From IMG/VR virus record IMGVR_UViG_3300050122_000130, positions 1 through 64,000 of that record: a stretch of 64,000 nt of DNA, one strand, 5' to 3'. This DNA is from a virus. The notes below the pieces were generated by a model. It was not told the origin of the DNA and ran no database searches. It worked only from the letters and a program-made list of their open reading frames with translations. Shown one piece after another: positions 6,688-15,996 of this stretch. Position numbers and translations under genes: made by a program. The first letter of the stretch is position 1; each line of letters opens with the position of its first letter.

Positions 6688-8799
6688 CTACATCCTCAAT
6701 TTTACGGTCATATTATTGAGATTGAATGCCGTGTAGGTCCCGGCGTTGGCGTATTCAACGGTTTGGACAAAGTGGAATCCTGTCTGCGCAGAGAGACCTC
6801 CAGAATACCATAGCTCTCCGGTCACAGGTGACGATGAAAGCTGATTGAAGAATATGCCTTGGATATTCGCACTGATGCAACTAGTGCCGTCTAAGCAGAC
6901 GCCACCTTCAGTTCCAGACCCAGGAGAAGATGGAGTGTTCACTTCAAGTAAACCACTCACTAGAATCCCGTCTAGCGGCATTCCTGAAACGAAGGAAGTC
7001 CTGTTTCCTATAGAGTTGTTGAGCGGGCGGAATGTGGCTGTTCCATACGTCCATGACGTTGTTGCGTCGCCAGTCGTGCTGACGACATCAACTCTATTGT
7101 AATAATTCCAAACTCCTAGAACCCCAGGCGTACCGCCAACTGTGATTGCTCCGAATTGGAATGCCGTCAAGCCGTTGTTGGTTGCGAATACGGTCCCTAG
7201 ATAGGTCGCCTGATTGGCGGCAACGCTGCCGTAATTGGTAGAGCCGTTGAAGCAATTCGCGATTGAGTTTTTGTTTGTGACATATGACCTAGTCACAAAG
7301 TCGAGCTGGCTGTAGCCGGTGCCGCGCGCGGCGTTGCTGCCGCCTGTATCAGAAGCCCATCCGCCGCCGCCGCCGGTTGCCGACGACATCGCCATACAGA
7401 TGCGGTTAGTTCCAGAATGAACCCACCACACGTCGTAGACCTGAGAACCTACGACCTGCCCGGCGCTCGCCGCGGAGACCATCGCGTCCGTCACCTCGCA
7501 CGAACTAATCGTGTCGATCAGGTCGACGGAGCCATTGTAGTACGGTACCTGGCCGCCGACGTAGCAGTCATAGCGAAGCGTCCCTTGGTTGGCGCACGGA
7601 GAGCCGCTGCATGAGTTTTGCCCCATCACAGGGGTATTGGCTGCGAGAGTGATGCGGCCCTGCGGAGAAGGTACAGCTCCACTTATCGTGATCGTTCCTG
7701 TAGATGTAATCGGGTTGGTGCCGGAGAGAGCTATGCCACTGCCGGCAGCCAGAGTGACGCTGGTCACAGTACCAGTGCCGGTCAGAGTCGCCCACGACGG
7801 AGCGCCGGACGCGTTCTCCTGGAGGACCTGCGTCCCGGAGTTGTTGCCGGCTAGCAGAGCCCACGCCGTCCCTGTCCAGTACACGACGTCGCCTGCGCGC
7901 GTCGGAGTCGGAAGCAACGCAGCGATGGCTAGGGTGGCCGTCGCCTGCCCGGTGCCTCCATTGGCGATCGGAGTTATGCCGGTGACGCCACCATTGCCGC
8001 TCGCCGCCAGATTGACCGACGACATAAACGAACCGGAGATAGTTCCGGAGTTGATGGCCGATCCCGGTATAGATGGAGATCCTCCCAGCGAATAAGTGCC
8101 TGTGACGGTTCCGCTAAGTATTGGAGTGGTTATCGTCGGTGTACTGAGAGCCGCCGTAGTAATCGATGGCGAAATAGAGAGCGCAACATTTCCAGCGCCC
8201 GTGGTGGGAATATTACCCAACACACCAGCATTATTGGTCAGCACGTATCCGGAGGTACCAGACGCAACCGTCGTGGTTCCGATCGAGATCGTTCCGGCCG
8301 AGGCGGTGATCGTACAAGCCCCACCGAGAGTACACGTTTGTCCATTGACGGTCGTCGAGGCATTCGCCAAATCCGCGTTGGTGACGAGCCCGATCGCGGT
8401 GAATGACCCTGTGACAACCAGGTTAGATATGGTCCCTCCGGTGGCCGAGGCGAAAGGCCCCACTGTCCCACCATTGACCTGGGCGAATAGACCTGCCGCT
8501 GTCATCCACATATTGCCGTTAACCGGCGATGTCGGAGCGGTACCAGGCAGAATGCTAAAGCCGGCTACGCCTGCCGTTGAAGATGCTGTGACGAGAGGCC
8601 CCGTCATATTGCCGCCAGTAATCAAAAGCGGCGCGGCACCGAGATAATCCTGCTTGTTGATGAACAGTTGATTCCACTGTGCAGGAGTTAGCACTTGACC
8701 GAATGTCAAGTTGGGCGACGTCTGCGCAAACGCAGCGCCAACGGACAGCCACAGACCAACCGCGAACGCGGCAATCTTTTTCATCATGATGCTACTCAT
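6688..8799 (-). CDS. Tail-fibre-like protein with N-terminal signal peptide
   Basis: A 703-residue protein from the ATG at 8799, directly after the preceding stop. Residues 1-26 are MSSIMMKK plus a hydrophobic core and AFA-Q, a Sec-type signal. The body has Gly/Thr/Ser-rich beta repeats of the tail-fibre kind (GTVTSVTLAAGSGIALSG). The C-terminal 300 residues look globular and beta-rich. Its position after DUF2612 and collar-fibre genes fits host recognition. A signal peptide on a virion fibre is odd, and other virion genes here share this feature. Confidence 0.65.
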   Translation of the reverse strand: MSSIMMKKIAAFAVGLWLSVGAAFAQTSPNLTFGQVLTPAQWNQLFINKQDYLGAAPLLITGGNMTGPLVTASSTAGVAGFSILPGTAPTSPVNGNMWMTAAGLFAQVNGGTVGPFASATGGTISNLVVTGSFTAIGLVTNADLANASTTVNGQTCTLGGACTITASAGTISIGTTTVASGTSGYVLTNNAGVLGNIPTTGAGNVALSISPSITTAALSTPTITTPILSGTVTGTYSLGGSPSIPGSAINSGTISGSFMSSVNLAASGNGGVTGITPIANGGTGQATATLAIAALLPTPTRAGDVVYWTGTAWALLAGNNSGTQVLQENASGAPSWATLTGTGTVTSVTLAAGSGIALSGTNPITSTGTITISGAVPSPQGRITLAANTPVMGQNSCSGSPCANQGTLRYDCYVGGQVPYYNGSVDLIDTISSCEVTDAMVSAASAGQVVGSQVYDVWWVHSGTNRICMAMSSATGGGGGWASDTGGSNAARGTGYSQLDFVTRSYVTNKNSIANCFNGSTNYGSVAANQATYLGTVFATNNGLTAFQFGAITVGGTPGVLGVWNYYNRVDVVSTTGDATTSWTYGTATFRPLNNSIGNRTSFVSGMPLDGILVSGLLEVNTPSSPGSGTEGGVCLDGTSCISANIQGIFFNQLSSSPVTGELWYSGGLSAQTGFHFVQTVEYANAGTYTAFNLNNMTVKLRM

Positions 8800-8800
8800 T

Positions 8801-9433
8801 TCAAGCTGTCGGGAAATCTGGCATTTTCCACGCATCGATATTGTCGAGCGTGAGATCTTCGATGTCACTGTGCATCTGTGCCGCAGCATGCTGAATCGCC
8901 GCGATCGCGCTTCGTCGCACATCTTGCTCTTGAAGGAACTTCTGATCTTCCGGAGAAAAGGATACTTGCGGCGGATTCGAAATTCCTACCGCAATGGCAA
9001 CTTTTTTGACTATACCAGCAGACTGCGTGGCATCGTTGGCTGCCTTGTGAGCCTCCGTCCGGATATTGTTTTCCTTTAGATTCAACATTCTGAGTTTACC
9101 AAACGGAACGATATTACTGATAGCGTTAGTTTCAGCGATCGACACTGTCCCGATCAAATCGTTTTTCTTGGTCCTCAGAATCTGATCCGCGGTCGGCATA
9201 TCATCGACAATCTTGAAGTCCGCTTCATTGTTTTCGTTGACGGATGCTCGAACAATAGGATGAGCATCTGGCCGCGGATATGCGACGTGTCGATCAATCG
9301 GAGAGACGTTGGAATTTTTATCCTGCTCAACGCGAGACATATGAGAACGCCAGTTTTTCATCTCAAATATATACGAGGCAATCTTCACCTCGAAATTTTC
9401 AGGAACTTGCGATTTCAAAACTGTGTTGGTCAT
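8801..9433 (-). CDS. Protein of unknown function between fibre genes
   Basis: A 210-residue soluble protein. The ATG at 9433 overlaps the upstream fibre stop (ATGA). The C-terminus is helical (AIAAIQHAAAQMHSDIEDL). The position suggests a fibre chaperone or assembly protein, but no family was recognised. Confidence 0.6.
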   Translation of the reverse strand: MTNTVLKSQVPENFEVKIASYIFEMKNWRSHMSRVEQDKNSNVSPIDRHVAYPRPDAHPIVRASVNENNEADFKIVDDMPTADQILRTKKNDLIGTVSIAETNAISNIVPFGKLRMLNLKENNIRTEAHKAANDATQSAGIVKKVAIAVGISNPPQVSFSPEDQKFLQEQDVRRSAIAAIQHAAAQMHSDIEDLTLDNIDAWKMPDFPTA

Positions 9434-10509
9434 AGCTTGAGATTCCAAAAGACAGTGATGTTTTGCGATACCGTATTATGCCCAGATCCAGATCCGGAGC
9501 TCGCGTTCGTCAGGGTGATGTTGGCGCCCGCCGTATTAGTCTGTGTCAGGTTGCCTATCTGCGGCTGAACTGCCGGGGCCGAATTACCCGAAAGGGCAGC
9601 GCCACCGGCTATAGCCAATGGACTAGAGAACCCATGTAGATGGCCAGGGTCGCTCAAAAAGTTGGCGTGAATATGTGAGCCGTTCTCGCTGCCTACCAAG
9701 GAATGAAGATTCTCACCAAGGACTGATGCTGGTGCCGTAGAGCTCCCCAATGTAACCGGGACTCCGACTAGCCTGGTGGTCGTCGGACCCAACATCGTAT
9801 CGATGCCGATCAGTCCGCGGCCGCGCATATCTGGCGTGGACAGGGCCTTGTTGGCATTGAAGTCAGCATCAGGATTAGCGCCTCGAGTCGAGGCTGCTCC
9901 AGTGCTGGTGAAGATCGGACAGGCCGTATTCGAGAAGTTCATCCAAATCGAACGGTAGGCCAGCAGAGTGTCTCCGTTGGCCCTTCCCGTGGCATTCGAA
10001 GCACCATTGCCGATCGTCAACGTGTTACATGCCACAAAGCCGGTCGGTACCGTCGATGAGAAAGACGGCACCGGCGTACCTGGCGCGATTCTACTTGGAT
10101 CGGGCACCCAATTCGCAGAGCCCGTAGAATCCGGATTGGTTGTATTGTTGTCTGCCGTCGACATCCAGAAGTCGCCTAGAACGACACTCGATTGAATGAT
10201 CGCTCCTTGCGGATATCCGCCGCTCGCGCCGCTGGCAAACGTGGCATCGTAATAGATCGGAGCACCGGCCTCGAACCACTGGCTCCATAGCGTGATCTGA
10301 TTCAGGATACCGTTGAAATCCTCGCCGAACGGCGGCACGCCGCCTGCCGCCACAGGCTGGAAATTAAGCGGCGGGAATCCATCTGTTAGAGAGGCTGCAC
10401 CACCCTGAATTCCGATCTGCGATGCTTGCGGTATCGCCCTGATAAAGCCGCCGCCGGCGCCGGCGGCAAAAGCGATGTTGAAGCGCGGAGGTGTCGAAGC
10501 TCTCAACAT
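9430..10509 (-). CDS. Tail fibre protein with collar-like His-rich region
   Basis: A 359-residue protein. The N-terminus (about 1-130) with FGEDFNGILNQITLWSQWFE attaches fibres to baseplates in related phages. The centre is a tail-collar-like fold starting PSFSSTVPTGFVACNT. The distal part contains GSHIHANFL and GHLHGFSS, HxH motifs that coordinate metal in trimeric fibre tips. It directly follows the DUF2612 baseplate gene. Confidence 0.75.
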   Translation of the reverse strand: MLRASTPPRFNIAFAAGAGGGFIRAIPQASQIGIQGGAASLTDGFPPLNFQPVAAGGVPPFGEDFNGILNQITLWSQWFEAGAPIYYDATFASGASGGYPQGAIIQSSVVLGDFWMSTADNNTTNPDSTGSANWVPDPSRIAPGTPVPSFSSTVPTGFVACNTLTIGNGASNATGRANGDTLLAYRSIWMNFSNTACPIFTSTGAASTRGANPDADFNANKALSTPDMRGRGLIGIDTMLGPTTTRLVGVPVTLGSSTAPASVLGENLHSLVGSENGSHIHANFLSDPGHLHGFSSPLAIAGGAALSGNSAPAVQPQIGNLTQTNTAGANITLTNASSGSGSGHNTVSQNITVFWNLKL

Positions 10510-10511
10510 TT

Positions 10512-11177
10512 TTATAGCACCTGAACGACTGAGGAGGAGACACCAACCGGCTTCGGAAGGACTCCGGATTGTTCGAGAATCGCGAGTTCTACCGATGTCA
10601 GCAGAAAACCAAATTGATAGGTCATCGTCATGTTGTTCCCGTCTGTGACGAAAGCGTTGCCGCCTCGAGCTGGAAACAGGTTGAGCAAAATCTGATTGAT
10701 CGACTTGATAGATCCGTCAGAGATATTTGCGAGAGCCTTCGCCAAAATTAAAATGCGAAAAGCACTGTCCGATAGACTGAAGTTTGATGACAACGGAACG
10801 CCAGCATAAAACGGCGATTGACCGAAAGGATCCGCGCTGATCGTGGTTGCTTCCTCAAACCCGAAATATCTCTGACTTCCAGGGATAAATAGAGTTCGAG
10901 TCACGCCGACGATCGTTCCCCAAATATCGAGTCCGATTCCTTGAGCACTGGATATGTCCCGCATGAAATCGATAAAATTATCGATGTTTTGCGTTTGATC
11001 CAAGTAAGCAGAGAAATTCTGAATCAACGTCGTGATAATCGGGCTGTTGGCATATTGACTGATTACAGTGTCCCAAACGTCGAACAGCTCGATGTCGCCG
11101 ATCGGCGAAATTCCAATCACAAAACTTCCGATACTATTGGACCCAGCGACAAGCTGGTTTAGGTCCGGTCCGCTCAT
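10512..11177 (-). CDS. Baseplate protein, DUF2612 family
   Basis: A 221-residue protein containing the family signature GIGLDIWGTIVGV near residue 80 and a C-terminal domain with SIKSINQILLNLFP and an MTYQF strand. DUF2612 proteins follow baseplate J in contractile-tailed phages and link the wedge to fibres. In this phage the pair is separated by the HNH gene at 11232-11684 on the opposite strand. Confidence 0.85.
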   Translation of the reverse strand: MSGPDLNQLVAGSNSIGSFVIGISPIGDIELFDVWDTVISQYANSPIITTLIQNFSAYLDQTQNIDNFIDFMRDISSAQGIGLDIWGTIVGVTRTLFIPGSQRYFGFEEATTISADPFGQSPFYAGVPLSSNFSLSDSAFRILILAKALANISDGSIKSINQILLNLFPARGGNAFVTDGNNMTMTYQFGFLLTSVELAILEQSGVLPKPVGVSSSVVQVL

Positions 11178-11231
11178 TTGCTCGCACCCACATACTGGTG
11201 TAGACCGTATCCCTCAAGAACGGAGGAGCAT

Positions 11232-11684
11232 ATGGGTGTAGAAGCGTGGCCATTAAGGTTTTCCAGCAAGGTTGACATTCGAGGTCCTGACGAATGCTGG
11301 CCGTGGCTGGCAGTTCTCATTCCTGGCGGATACGGGCAATTTTGGTTTGAGGGCCGCATGGTAAATGCCCATGTTATGGCCGTCAGGTTTGCCGGCATCG
11401 AGATCCCGGATGGGCACGTCGTTCTGCACGATTGCGATTTCCGCAGATGCTGCAATCTGAACCACCTGATTGTAGGCACCCAAGCCGACAACATGAAAGA
11501 TATGGTCCACAAAGGAAGATCCGCCAAAGGCACTATGCACGGAAGCGCCATCCTCACAGATGACGATGTCAGAGAAATACTTAAGAAAAACGAAACCGCG
11601 GCTGAAGCCGCCGCAAAATATGGCGTATCGAGAGCTACGATAAACGATATCAGGCAGCGACTTTCGTGGACCCACATCACGTAA
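11232..11684 (+). CDS. HNH homing-type endonuclease
   Basis: This 150-residue protein is encoded against its neighbours. It starts at 11232 after a strong GGAGGAG site; a longer frame begins at 11178. The first two thirds match phage HNH_3-type nucleases: ECWPWLAV, then VNAHVMAVRFAG, HVVLHDCDFRRCCNLNHLIVGT, followed by DNMKDMV. The C-terminus is a helix-turn-helix (AAAKYGVSRATINDIRQR). It lies between baseplate J and DUF2612 with an 8-bp 3' overlap. It is probably a mobile homing gene. Confidence 0.85.
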   Translation: MGVEAWPLRFSSKVDIRGPDECWPWLAVLIPGGYGQFWFEGRMVNAHVMAVRFAGIEIPDGHVVLHDCDFRRCCNLNHLIVGTQADNMKDMVHKGRSAKGTMHGSAILTDDDVREILKKNETAAEAAAKYGVSRATINDIRQRLSWTHIT

Positions 11685-13098
11685 GTGTCACAACGATATT
11701 GCCGGCGTTGACCGTCGGCACCTGGTTGATGTTGACAGTTACCGAATTCGCCGTTGGCTTCACGCCGAACATCTGCTCGCTACTAACCGTTTGAGTGAGA
11801 TTCACCACCCACGCGGTACCGGATCCGGACTGGATGACGGTTCCTGGCAACACATTCCCTGACGCATCGACCACAGTCTGACCGATCGCGATCGTGCCCG
11901 TCGTCGCGGAGGTCGTCAGCGCTGTGCCGGCGATGACGCCGGTGAATGTTGCACCCGGAGAATTAGACGATCCTATCGTGAGAGAAATGATTTGCGCCCA
12001 CGTTCCAAGCGCAGCGATCGGCGCGTAGAACCGGCTGGCAAAGATCGTCGATCCGATCCTAGCTCGAGGACCCCCATCGGCGCCGGCGAACGCTGCGATG
12101 ATAGCATTCTGAATCAGCGTCGCTGCGTTGGATGGGACCTGTGGATTGTTGGCGATGTTGACCGCAAACAAGATCGGGAGCGCCGCCGGCGTCTCATAGG
12201 TGACGTTGTAGGAGGGATAGGGCGGCGAATATCCGGACCTGGTATCCTGAACCACCACCGTCGTGTTGCCGTTATAGGCGCACCCGGGAGCCTTCTTCGA
12301 CCAGATCGCTGTTGCAACAGCAGACTCCGACCCACCGACAACAGCCACATAGAGCGAATTGGCTGCCAGCGATACGCCGCCAATCGTCGCCGGCGTCGGA
12401 CTGTCGTTTTCGGTGACATAAGCATCGAGCACGCCTGCGACGCTAAGAACGGCGCCGAGAACAGAAGGCAGCGAACCTATCGAATTCACACCAACAGATT
12501 CAGCCATTCTCTCGGCGAAGGCCGTGGTACTTTCAGTGTCGTTTCCGACCACACCGTCAGACAAATTGTTGATGCTGTCCCAGCCCGGGATAGTTTGATA
12601 GATCACGTTCAGCGTGCCAGCGGGGCACACGATCGGGCCAGGTACATTGCACGCAAACGGTAGGACAATCGATCCACCTACCGGAATGGTCCCGCCTTGG
12701 GTGCAAGTGTAGATGTTACCGTCTTCAGCGAGGCCCAACGCGCCGGCGTTGATGACAACTCCGGTGCCTCCGGAACATGTTGCCTGAACCACAGTGGGCT
12801 CTGACGAATTGCGCTGCAGGAAATAGAGCTGAGCGATCGCGTCCTGAAAAACGCCGGATGCAAAATTAGGATTCGTCTGGTTGGTGAGAGCGATGAAAGT
12901 ATCGTTCGCTTGCGCGATAACCGCTGTCAGGCTGGATGCTAACTGTCCTTGTGGCGTGCTAAGCGATTGGTTGAGTCCTCCCCCGAAGGCCGCATCGAAA
13001 TCGGCCTGCACGCCCGTCAGAATGTCCTGCTGAGTCGGACCTGTAAATCCGGTTGCAGTGTTGAACGTGATCGGCGGGACATTGGTGGTGACTGCCAT
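11677..13098 (-). CDS. Baseplate J-like wedge protein
   Basis: A 473-residue protein. The N-terminal region with GFTGPTQQDILTGVQADFDAAFGG and the central ESTTAFAERMAESVGVNSIG are baseplate J-family features. It builds baseplate wedges with the gp25-like protein encoded next to it. Residues about 382-445 hold a beta insertion (GTIAIGQTVVDASGN, then GTAWVVNLTQT) that recurs in the sheath, decoration and tail-terminator proteins. Confidence 0.88.
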   Translation of the reverse strand: MAVTTNVPPITFNTATGFTGPTQQDILTGVQADFDAAFGGGLNQSLSTPQGQLASSLTAVIAQANDTFIALTNQTNPNFASGVFQDAIAQLYFLQRNSSEPTVVQATCSGGTGVVINAGALGLAEDGNIYTCTQGGTIPVGGSIVLPFACNVPGPIVCPAGTLNVIYQTIPGWDSINNLSDGVVGNDTESTTAFAERMAESVGVNSIGSLPSVLGAVLSVAGVLDAYVTENDSPTPATIGGVSLAANSLYVAVVGGSESAVATAIWSKKAPGCAYNGNTTVVVQDTRSGYSPPYPSYNVTYETPAALPILFAVNIANNPQVPSNAATLIQNAIIAAFAGADGGPRARIGSTIFASRFYAPIAALGTWAQIISLTIGSSNSPGATFTGVIAGTALTTSATTGTIAIGQTVVDASGNVLPGTVIQSGSGTAWVVNLTQTVSSEQMFGVKPTANSVTVNINQVPTVNAGNIVVTLT

Positions 13099-13448
13099 CA
13101 GAACGCCGCCGCTGTTGTGACGCCGTTGGCGTCGGTGACCTGCACTTGGCCGCTAACGTTGCGTCCGACGATCGATGTAATGAAAACCGTGGCTGAAGCG
13201 ACGCCAGGAACAGTCAATGCCGCGGCGACGAATTTGGCTTTGATCAGCGTCACGTTAGGCGGGTTGCCGAATAGTTGCTGAAAATACGGCACGCCTTGCG
13301 ACGTATCGAACCAAAGCTCTCCAAGAAAAAGCTTGATCGCGCTCGCAGCATCCTGCGCGAGCGAATACGGATCTTCTGCGACGGCGATGTTGCCAGCGGA
13401 ATCCTTCATCAGATCCCAATTAACAGGCGACAAAAGCAGAGTTTTCAT
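13098..13448 (-). CDS. Baseplate wedge protein, gp25/W-like
   Basis: A 116-residue protein with the family layout: SPVNWDLMKDSAGNIAV, then AQDAASAIKLFLGELWFDTSQG. It is a lysozyme-fold-like wedge component homologous to T4 gp25 and P2 W. Stops and starts overlap with both neighbours, as usual in baseplate operons. Confidence 0.88.
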   Translation of the reverse strand: MKTLLLSPVNWDLMKDSAGNIAVAEDPYSLAQDAASAIKLFLGELWFDTSQGVPYFQQLFGNPPNVTLIKAKFVAAALTVPGVASATVFITSIVGRNVSGQVQVTDANGVTTAAAF

Positions 13449-14068
13449 GGAATCGTTACCGGTACGCCGTTGACCTGGAAAACACCCGTCACGATGTTGA
13501 CGACGCCGGCTTTCATCTGGATCTGGTTTGCGTTCACATCGGTCATCGTCATGCCGGCGGCGGCGGTGACGATCTTATTGCCGTTCACGTCCTGGATGTT
13601 GATCCCGGTCTTTGTGAACTGCACATACTGCGTCGGCTCGCTTCCAAACAAGGTCCCGATATAGATCCCGTCGGCGAGATCGAACATGCGCCTCGATCCA
13701 GGCTGAGATTCCTTGCCACTGGTGGTCGCCACCACTGAACTATCTCGATCACAAACCGCCAGCCAGCCGACATCACCCTCCACCGGGTCGGCAATGACCG
13801 AACCATTGCCACAGCCGACTCGAGAGACCTGGATATTGTTGATAGTGCCGTGCGACGTAGAATTGTTCTGACCGTCAACCACCTTGACGAGAGGCTGCAC
13901 GCTGACTGTCGGCGGGACGCCGACACCGCCGCCTGTAACCGAGATCACCTTGACCTGGACAATCGTGCGGATATGAGCAAACGCTTGATCGATCTGGAAT
14001 TGATCCGCCAACCAGTCGTCCGCGCCGTCTTCCGGATCCTGCTGGGTATAATTTGAATCAGTTCCCAT
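13445..14068 (-). CDS. Baseplate spike, Gp138 N-terminal family
   Basis: A 207-residue protein. An OB-fold-like N-terminal domain contains VQPLVKVVDGQ and DPVEGDVGWLAVCDRD, typical of Gp138_N. After it comes a short beta-helical C-terminus with repeats such as GINIQDVNGNKIV and MTDVNANQI. It forms the membrane-puncturing tip of a contractile tail. Confidence 0.88.
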   Translation of the reverse strand: MGTDSNYTQQDPEDGADDWLADQFQIDQAFAHIRTIVQVKVISVTGGGVGVPPTVSVQPLVKVVDGQNNSTSHGTINNIQVSRVGCGNGSVIADPVEGDVGWLAVCDRDSSVVATTSGKESQPGSRRMFDLADGIYIGTLFGSEPTQYVQFTKTGINIQDVNGNKIVTAAAGMTMTDVNANQIQMKAGVVNIVTGVFQVNGVPVTIP

Positions 14069-14963
14069 TGGTCACCGGCGTCGCGAATTTCGGGCTGCTA
14101 GCGAACAGAACAGATTCCCATTTACCGTTGACGGTCTGGCTCTCGAGCGCATGGTTGACGTTGTAGACATTCCACGTTGCGTTAGCCGGCGTAAGTTGCG
14201 AATCCTTAACTGTCACCTGCTTACCGATCGCAAATCCGGAATTATAGAGCGCCGTGAACATCATTCCGTTTGCGGTGTAGGCTGGGTAGCCGATTAGCGA
14301 TCCATCATTTGGCGTGATGATGATCGGATCGCCGCTACGGTTTTGAAACTTAGGCCAGATTGCCAACGTTCCACGATCGATCGTCGCATAGATGTCGGCG
14401 TGCTTTCGAACCTTGTTGTACATGTCACGAGGCGAACCATATAGGTACGTGTTCGAAAGCTGAGCCGTCACTCCATTGTTTTCGAATTGCAATCCCATCT
14501 GCTGAGCGATTTGCTGCATGACGGTAGAAACGGCAACTTTGCCATTGTAACTCAGCGGCGTAACCGAGCCTGCGGCAAACGCCGCTGCCGCATTCGCTGT
14601 AATGCGCATCGCCGCTTCAGGCTGATTGAAATCGATCACGCTGGCGATGATCCACCCGGCATAAGCTTGCTGAAGTCCTGAACCGTCGCCGGCCAAAAGA
14701 GAAATAGCGTTCTTCGGCAGCAGATTGATCTGAGTTCCGAATGTTGACAGCTGATTCATGACCGACAGGGGAAGTCCCCACACCGTCAAATCCATCCTGC
14801 TATCGACGCCCTGAACATTGTGCAGATCGGCCTTCATGCGCACGGCGTTCTGCGCCGGTCCTCCAAAGGTGATCGTATTTGAATCACTGCCGTTGAAGGT
14901 CGGCGTCGAGCTCGTCGGGTTGATTGTGATCGACGCCTGCAACTGCTTGATCGAAAACGTCAT
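14058..14963 (-). CDS. Baseplate hub protein
   Basis: A 301-residue protein from the ATG at 14963, which overlaps the upstream stop (ATGA). It has hub features: an N-terminal beta domain, LTVWGLPLSVMNQLS, a segment VMQQIAQQMGLQFENNG, and a late SPRDMYNKVRKHADIYATIDRG. It would connect the tube end to the spike. The family name cannot be fixed from sequence alone. Confidence 0.75.
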   Translation of the reverse strand: MTFSIKQLQASITINPTSSTPTFNGSDSNTITFGGPAQNAVRMKADLHNVQGVDSRMDLTVWGLPLSVMNQLSTFGTQINLLPKNAISLLAGDGSGLQQAYAGWIIASVIDFNQPEAAMRITANAAAAFAAGSVTPLSYNGKVAVSTVMQQIAQQMGLQFENNGVTAQLSNTYLYGSPRDMYNKVRKHADIYATIDRGTLAIWPKFQNRSGDPIIITPNDGSLIGYPAYTANGMMFTALYNSGFAIGKQVTVKDSQLTPANATWNVYNVNHALESQTVNGKWESVLFASSPKFATPVTNGN

Positions 14964-15298
14964 GTAGAAGCCGCCGCGGCGGCTGCGCCTGCCACCAGAT
15001 CTGCTGCTTCCCAATATTCCAAGAGATATCGGCCTGCAGATCCGAGCCCGGTATAGACTGGATCGGTCGAACCCTGCGTATCGGTAAACCAGAAATCTCC
15101 GATGAAACCGAGCGACGGATATCGGATGATCCGGTTTAGATTTTGACAGATGACACCGTTGCGCACTGGAATGTTGTTCACCGACAGATCAAAAAACAAA
15201 CCGTAGAATCTCGTCGACAGAGCGATCTGACATGACTGTCCGCCTAGCAAAATCGCAAATGTCTGGTTAGGTACGGCCTGCGTTGGAACGATCAGCAT
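14960..15298 (-). CDS. Baseplate plug protein (Pam3 gp18-like)
   Basis: A 112-residue protein with the plug signature: LLGGQSCQIALSTRFYGLFFDLSV, then GFIGDFWFTDTQGSTDPVYTGLG and a C-terminal YLLEYW. The plug closes the baseplate centre. The gene is coupled to the hub gene by ATGA. Confidence 0.85.
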   Translation of the reverse strand: MLIVPTQAVPNQTFAILLGGQSCQIALSTRFYGLFFDLSVNNIPVRNGVICQNLNRIIRYPSLGFIGDFWFTDTQGSTDPVYTGLGSAGRYLLEYWEAADLVAGAAAAAAST

Positions 15299-15996
15299 CA
15301 GAAAAAAGGATTCCCTGGATTGGCTATTTCATTGTTGAAAGATGCCGATTGAGCGGGAGTCGGCGGGGTTGCCGTAGACTGACCGCCATTGACGACAGCA
15401 GACGCTCCTGGTGATTGTGGATTTCCGATCGCATCAAAATCATTGGCGACAATCGAATTAGGCGTCGCCGAAGCAGCGCTCGCATTCGATCCGGTCCCGC
15501 TGCTGCTGACGATCAGGCTTGCGGTGCGCACTTCCTCGCAGCCAACATCCACAGTCAGCAGCCCGGCGCCTTCCTGCGCCGTGCGGCGATAATCCTGATG
15601 GTTGAAGTTGAAGCCAATATAGGTCGCGTCCGGCGTCACGACGTCATAAAGGTTGGTGTCGCCGATCACTGAGGCAATCGAGTTAAGCATTCCAGAACGC
15701 TTTGCACTCGATCCGCCGGTGGAGAACCGGAACTTCACCTCCATCGGCTGCTGAACCTTGTTGTAGCTCGCGAAGGCTCCCTGCTCGACCGGATAGTTCG
15801 AAATCTTGAAATCCTGGCGGAATTCCATCGACAGCACATTGTCGGCGACCACAACGGGATCGCCGTTCAGAAAGATGCCCCACTGTGACGATACCGCGGC
15901 CGTGGATACGTCCGGACCGTCGGCGGTGATGAGTGGCACCTCCGAGAATAACGCAGCCGACGCGGCTGACAGTGCCGGCAAACCGGGTATGCTCAT
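15298..15996 (-). CDS. Baseplate or tail-tip protein (Dit-like position)
   Basis: A 232-residue protein. The N-terminal 155 residues are compact and beta-rich (WGIFLNGDPVV, VLSMEFRQDFKISNYPVEQG). The C-terminal 70 residues are Ser/Ala/Pro-rich and look flexible. It lies between tape measure and plug genes, where a distal-tail protein is expected. The exact family was not identified. Confidence 0.7.
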   Translation of the reverse strand: MSIPGLPALSAASAALFSEVPLITADGPDVSTAAVSSQWGIFLNGDPVVVADNVLSMEFRQDFKISNYPVEQGAFASYNKVQQPMEVKFRFSTGGSSAKRSGMLNSIASVIGDTNLYDVVTPDATYIGFNFNHQDYRRTAQEGAGLLTVDVGCEEVRTASLIVSSSGTGSNASAASATPNSIVANDFDAIGNPQSPGASAVVNGGQSTATPPTPAQSASFNNEIANPGNPFF

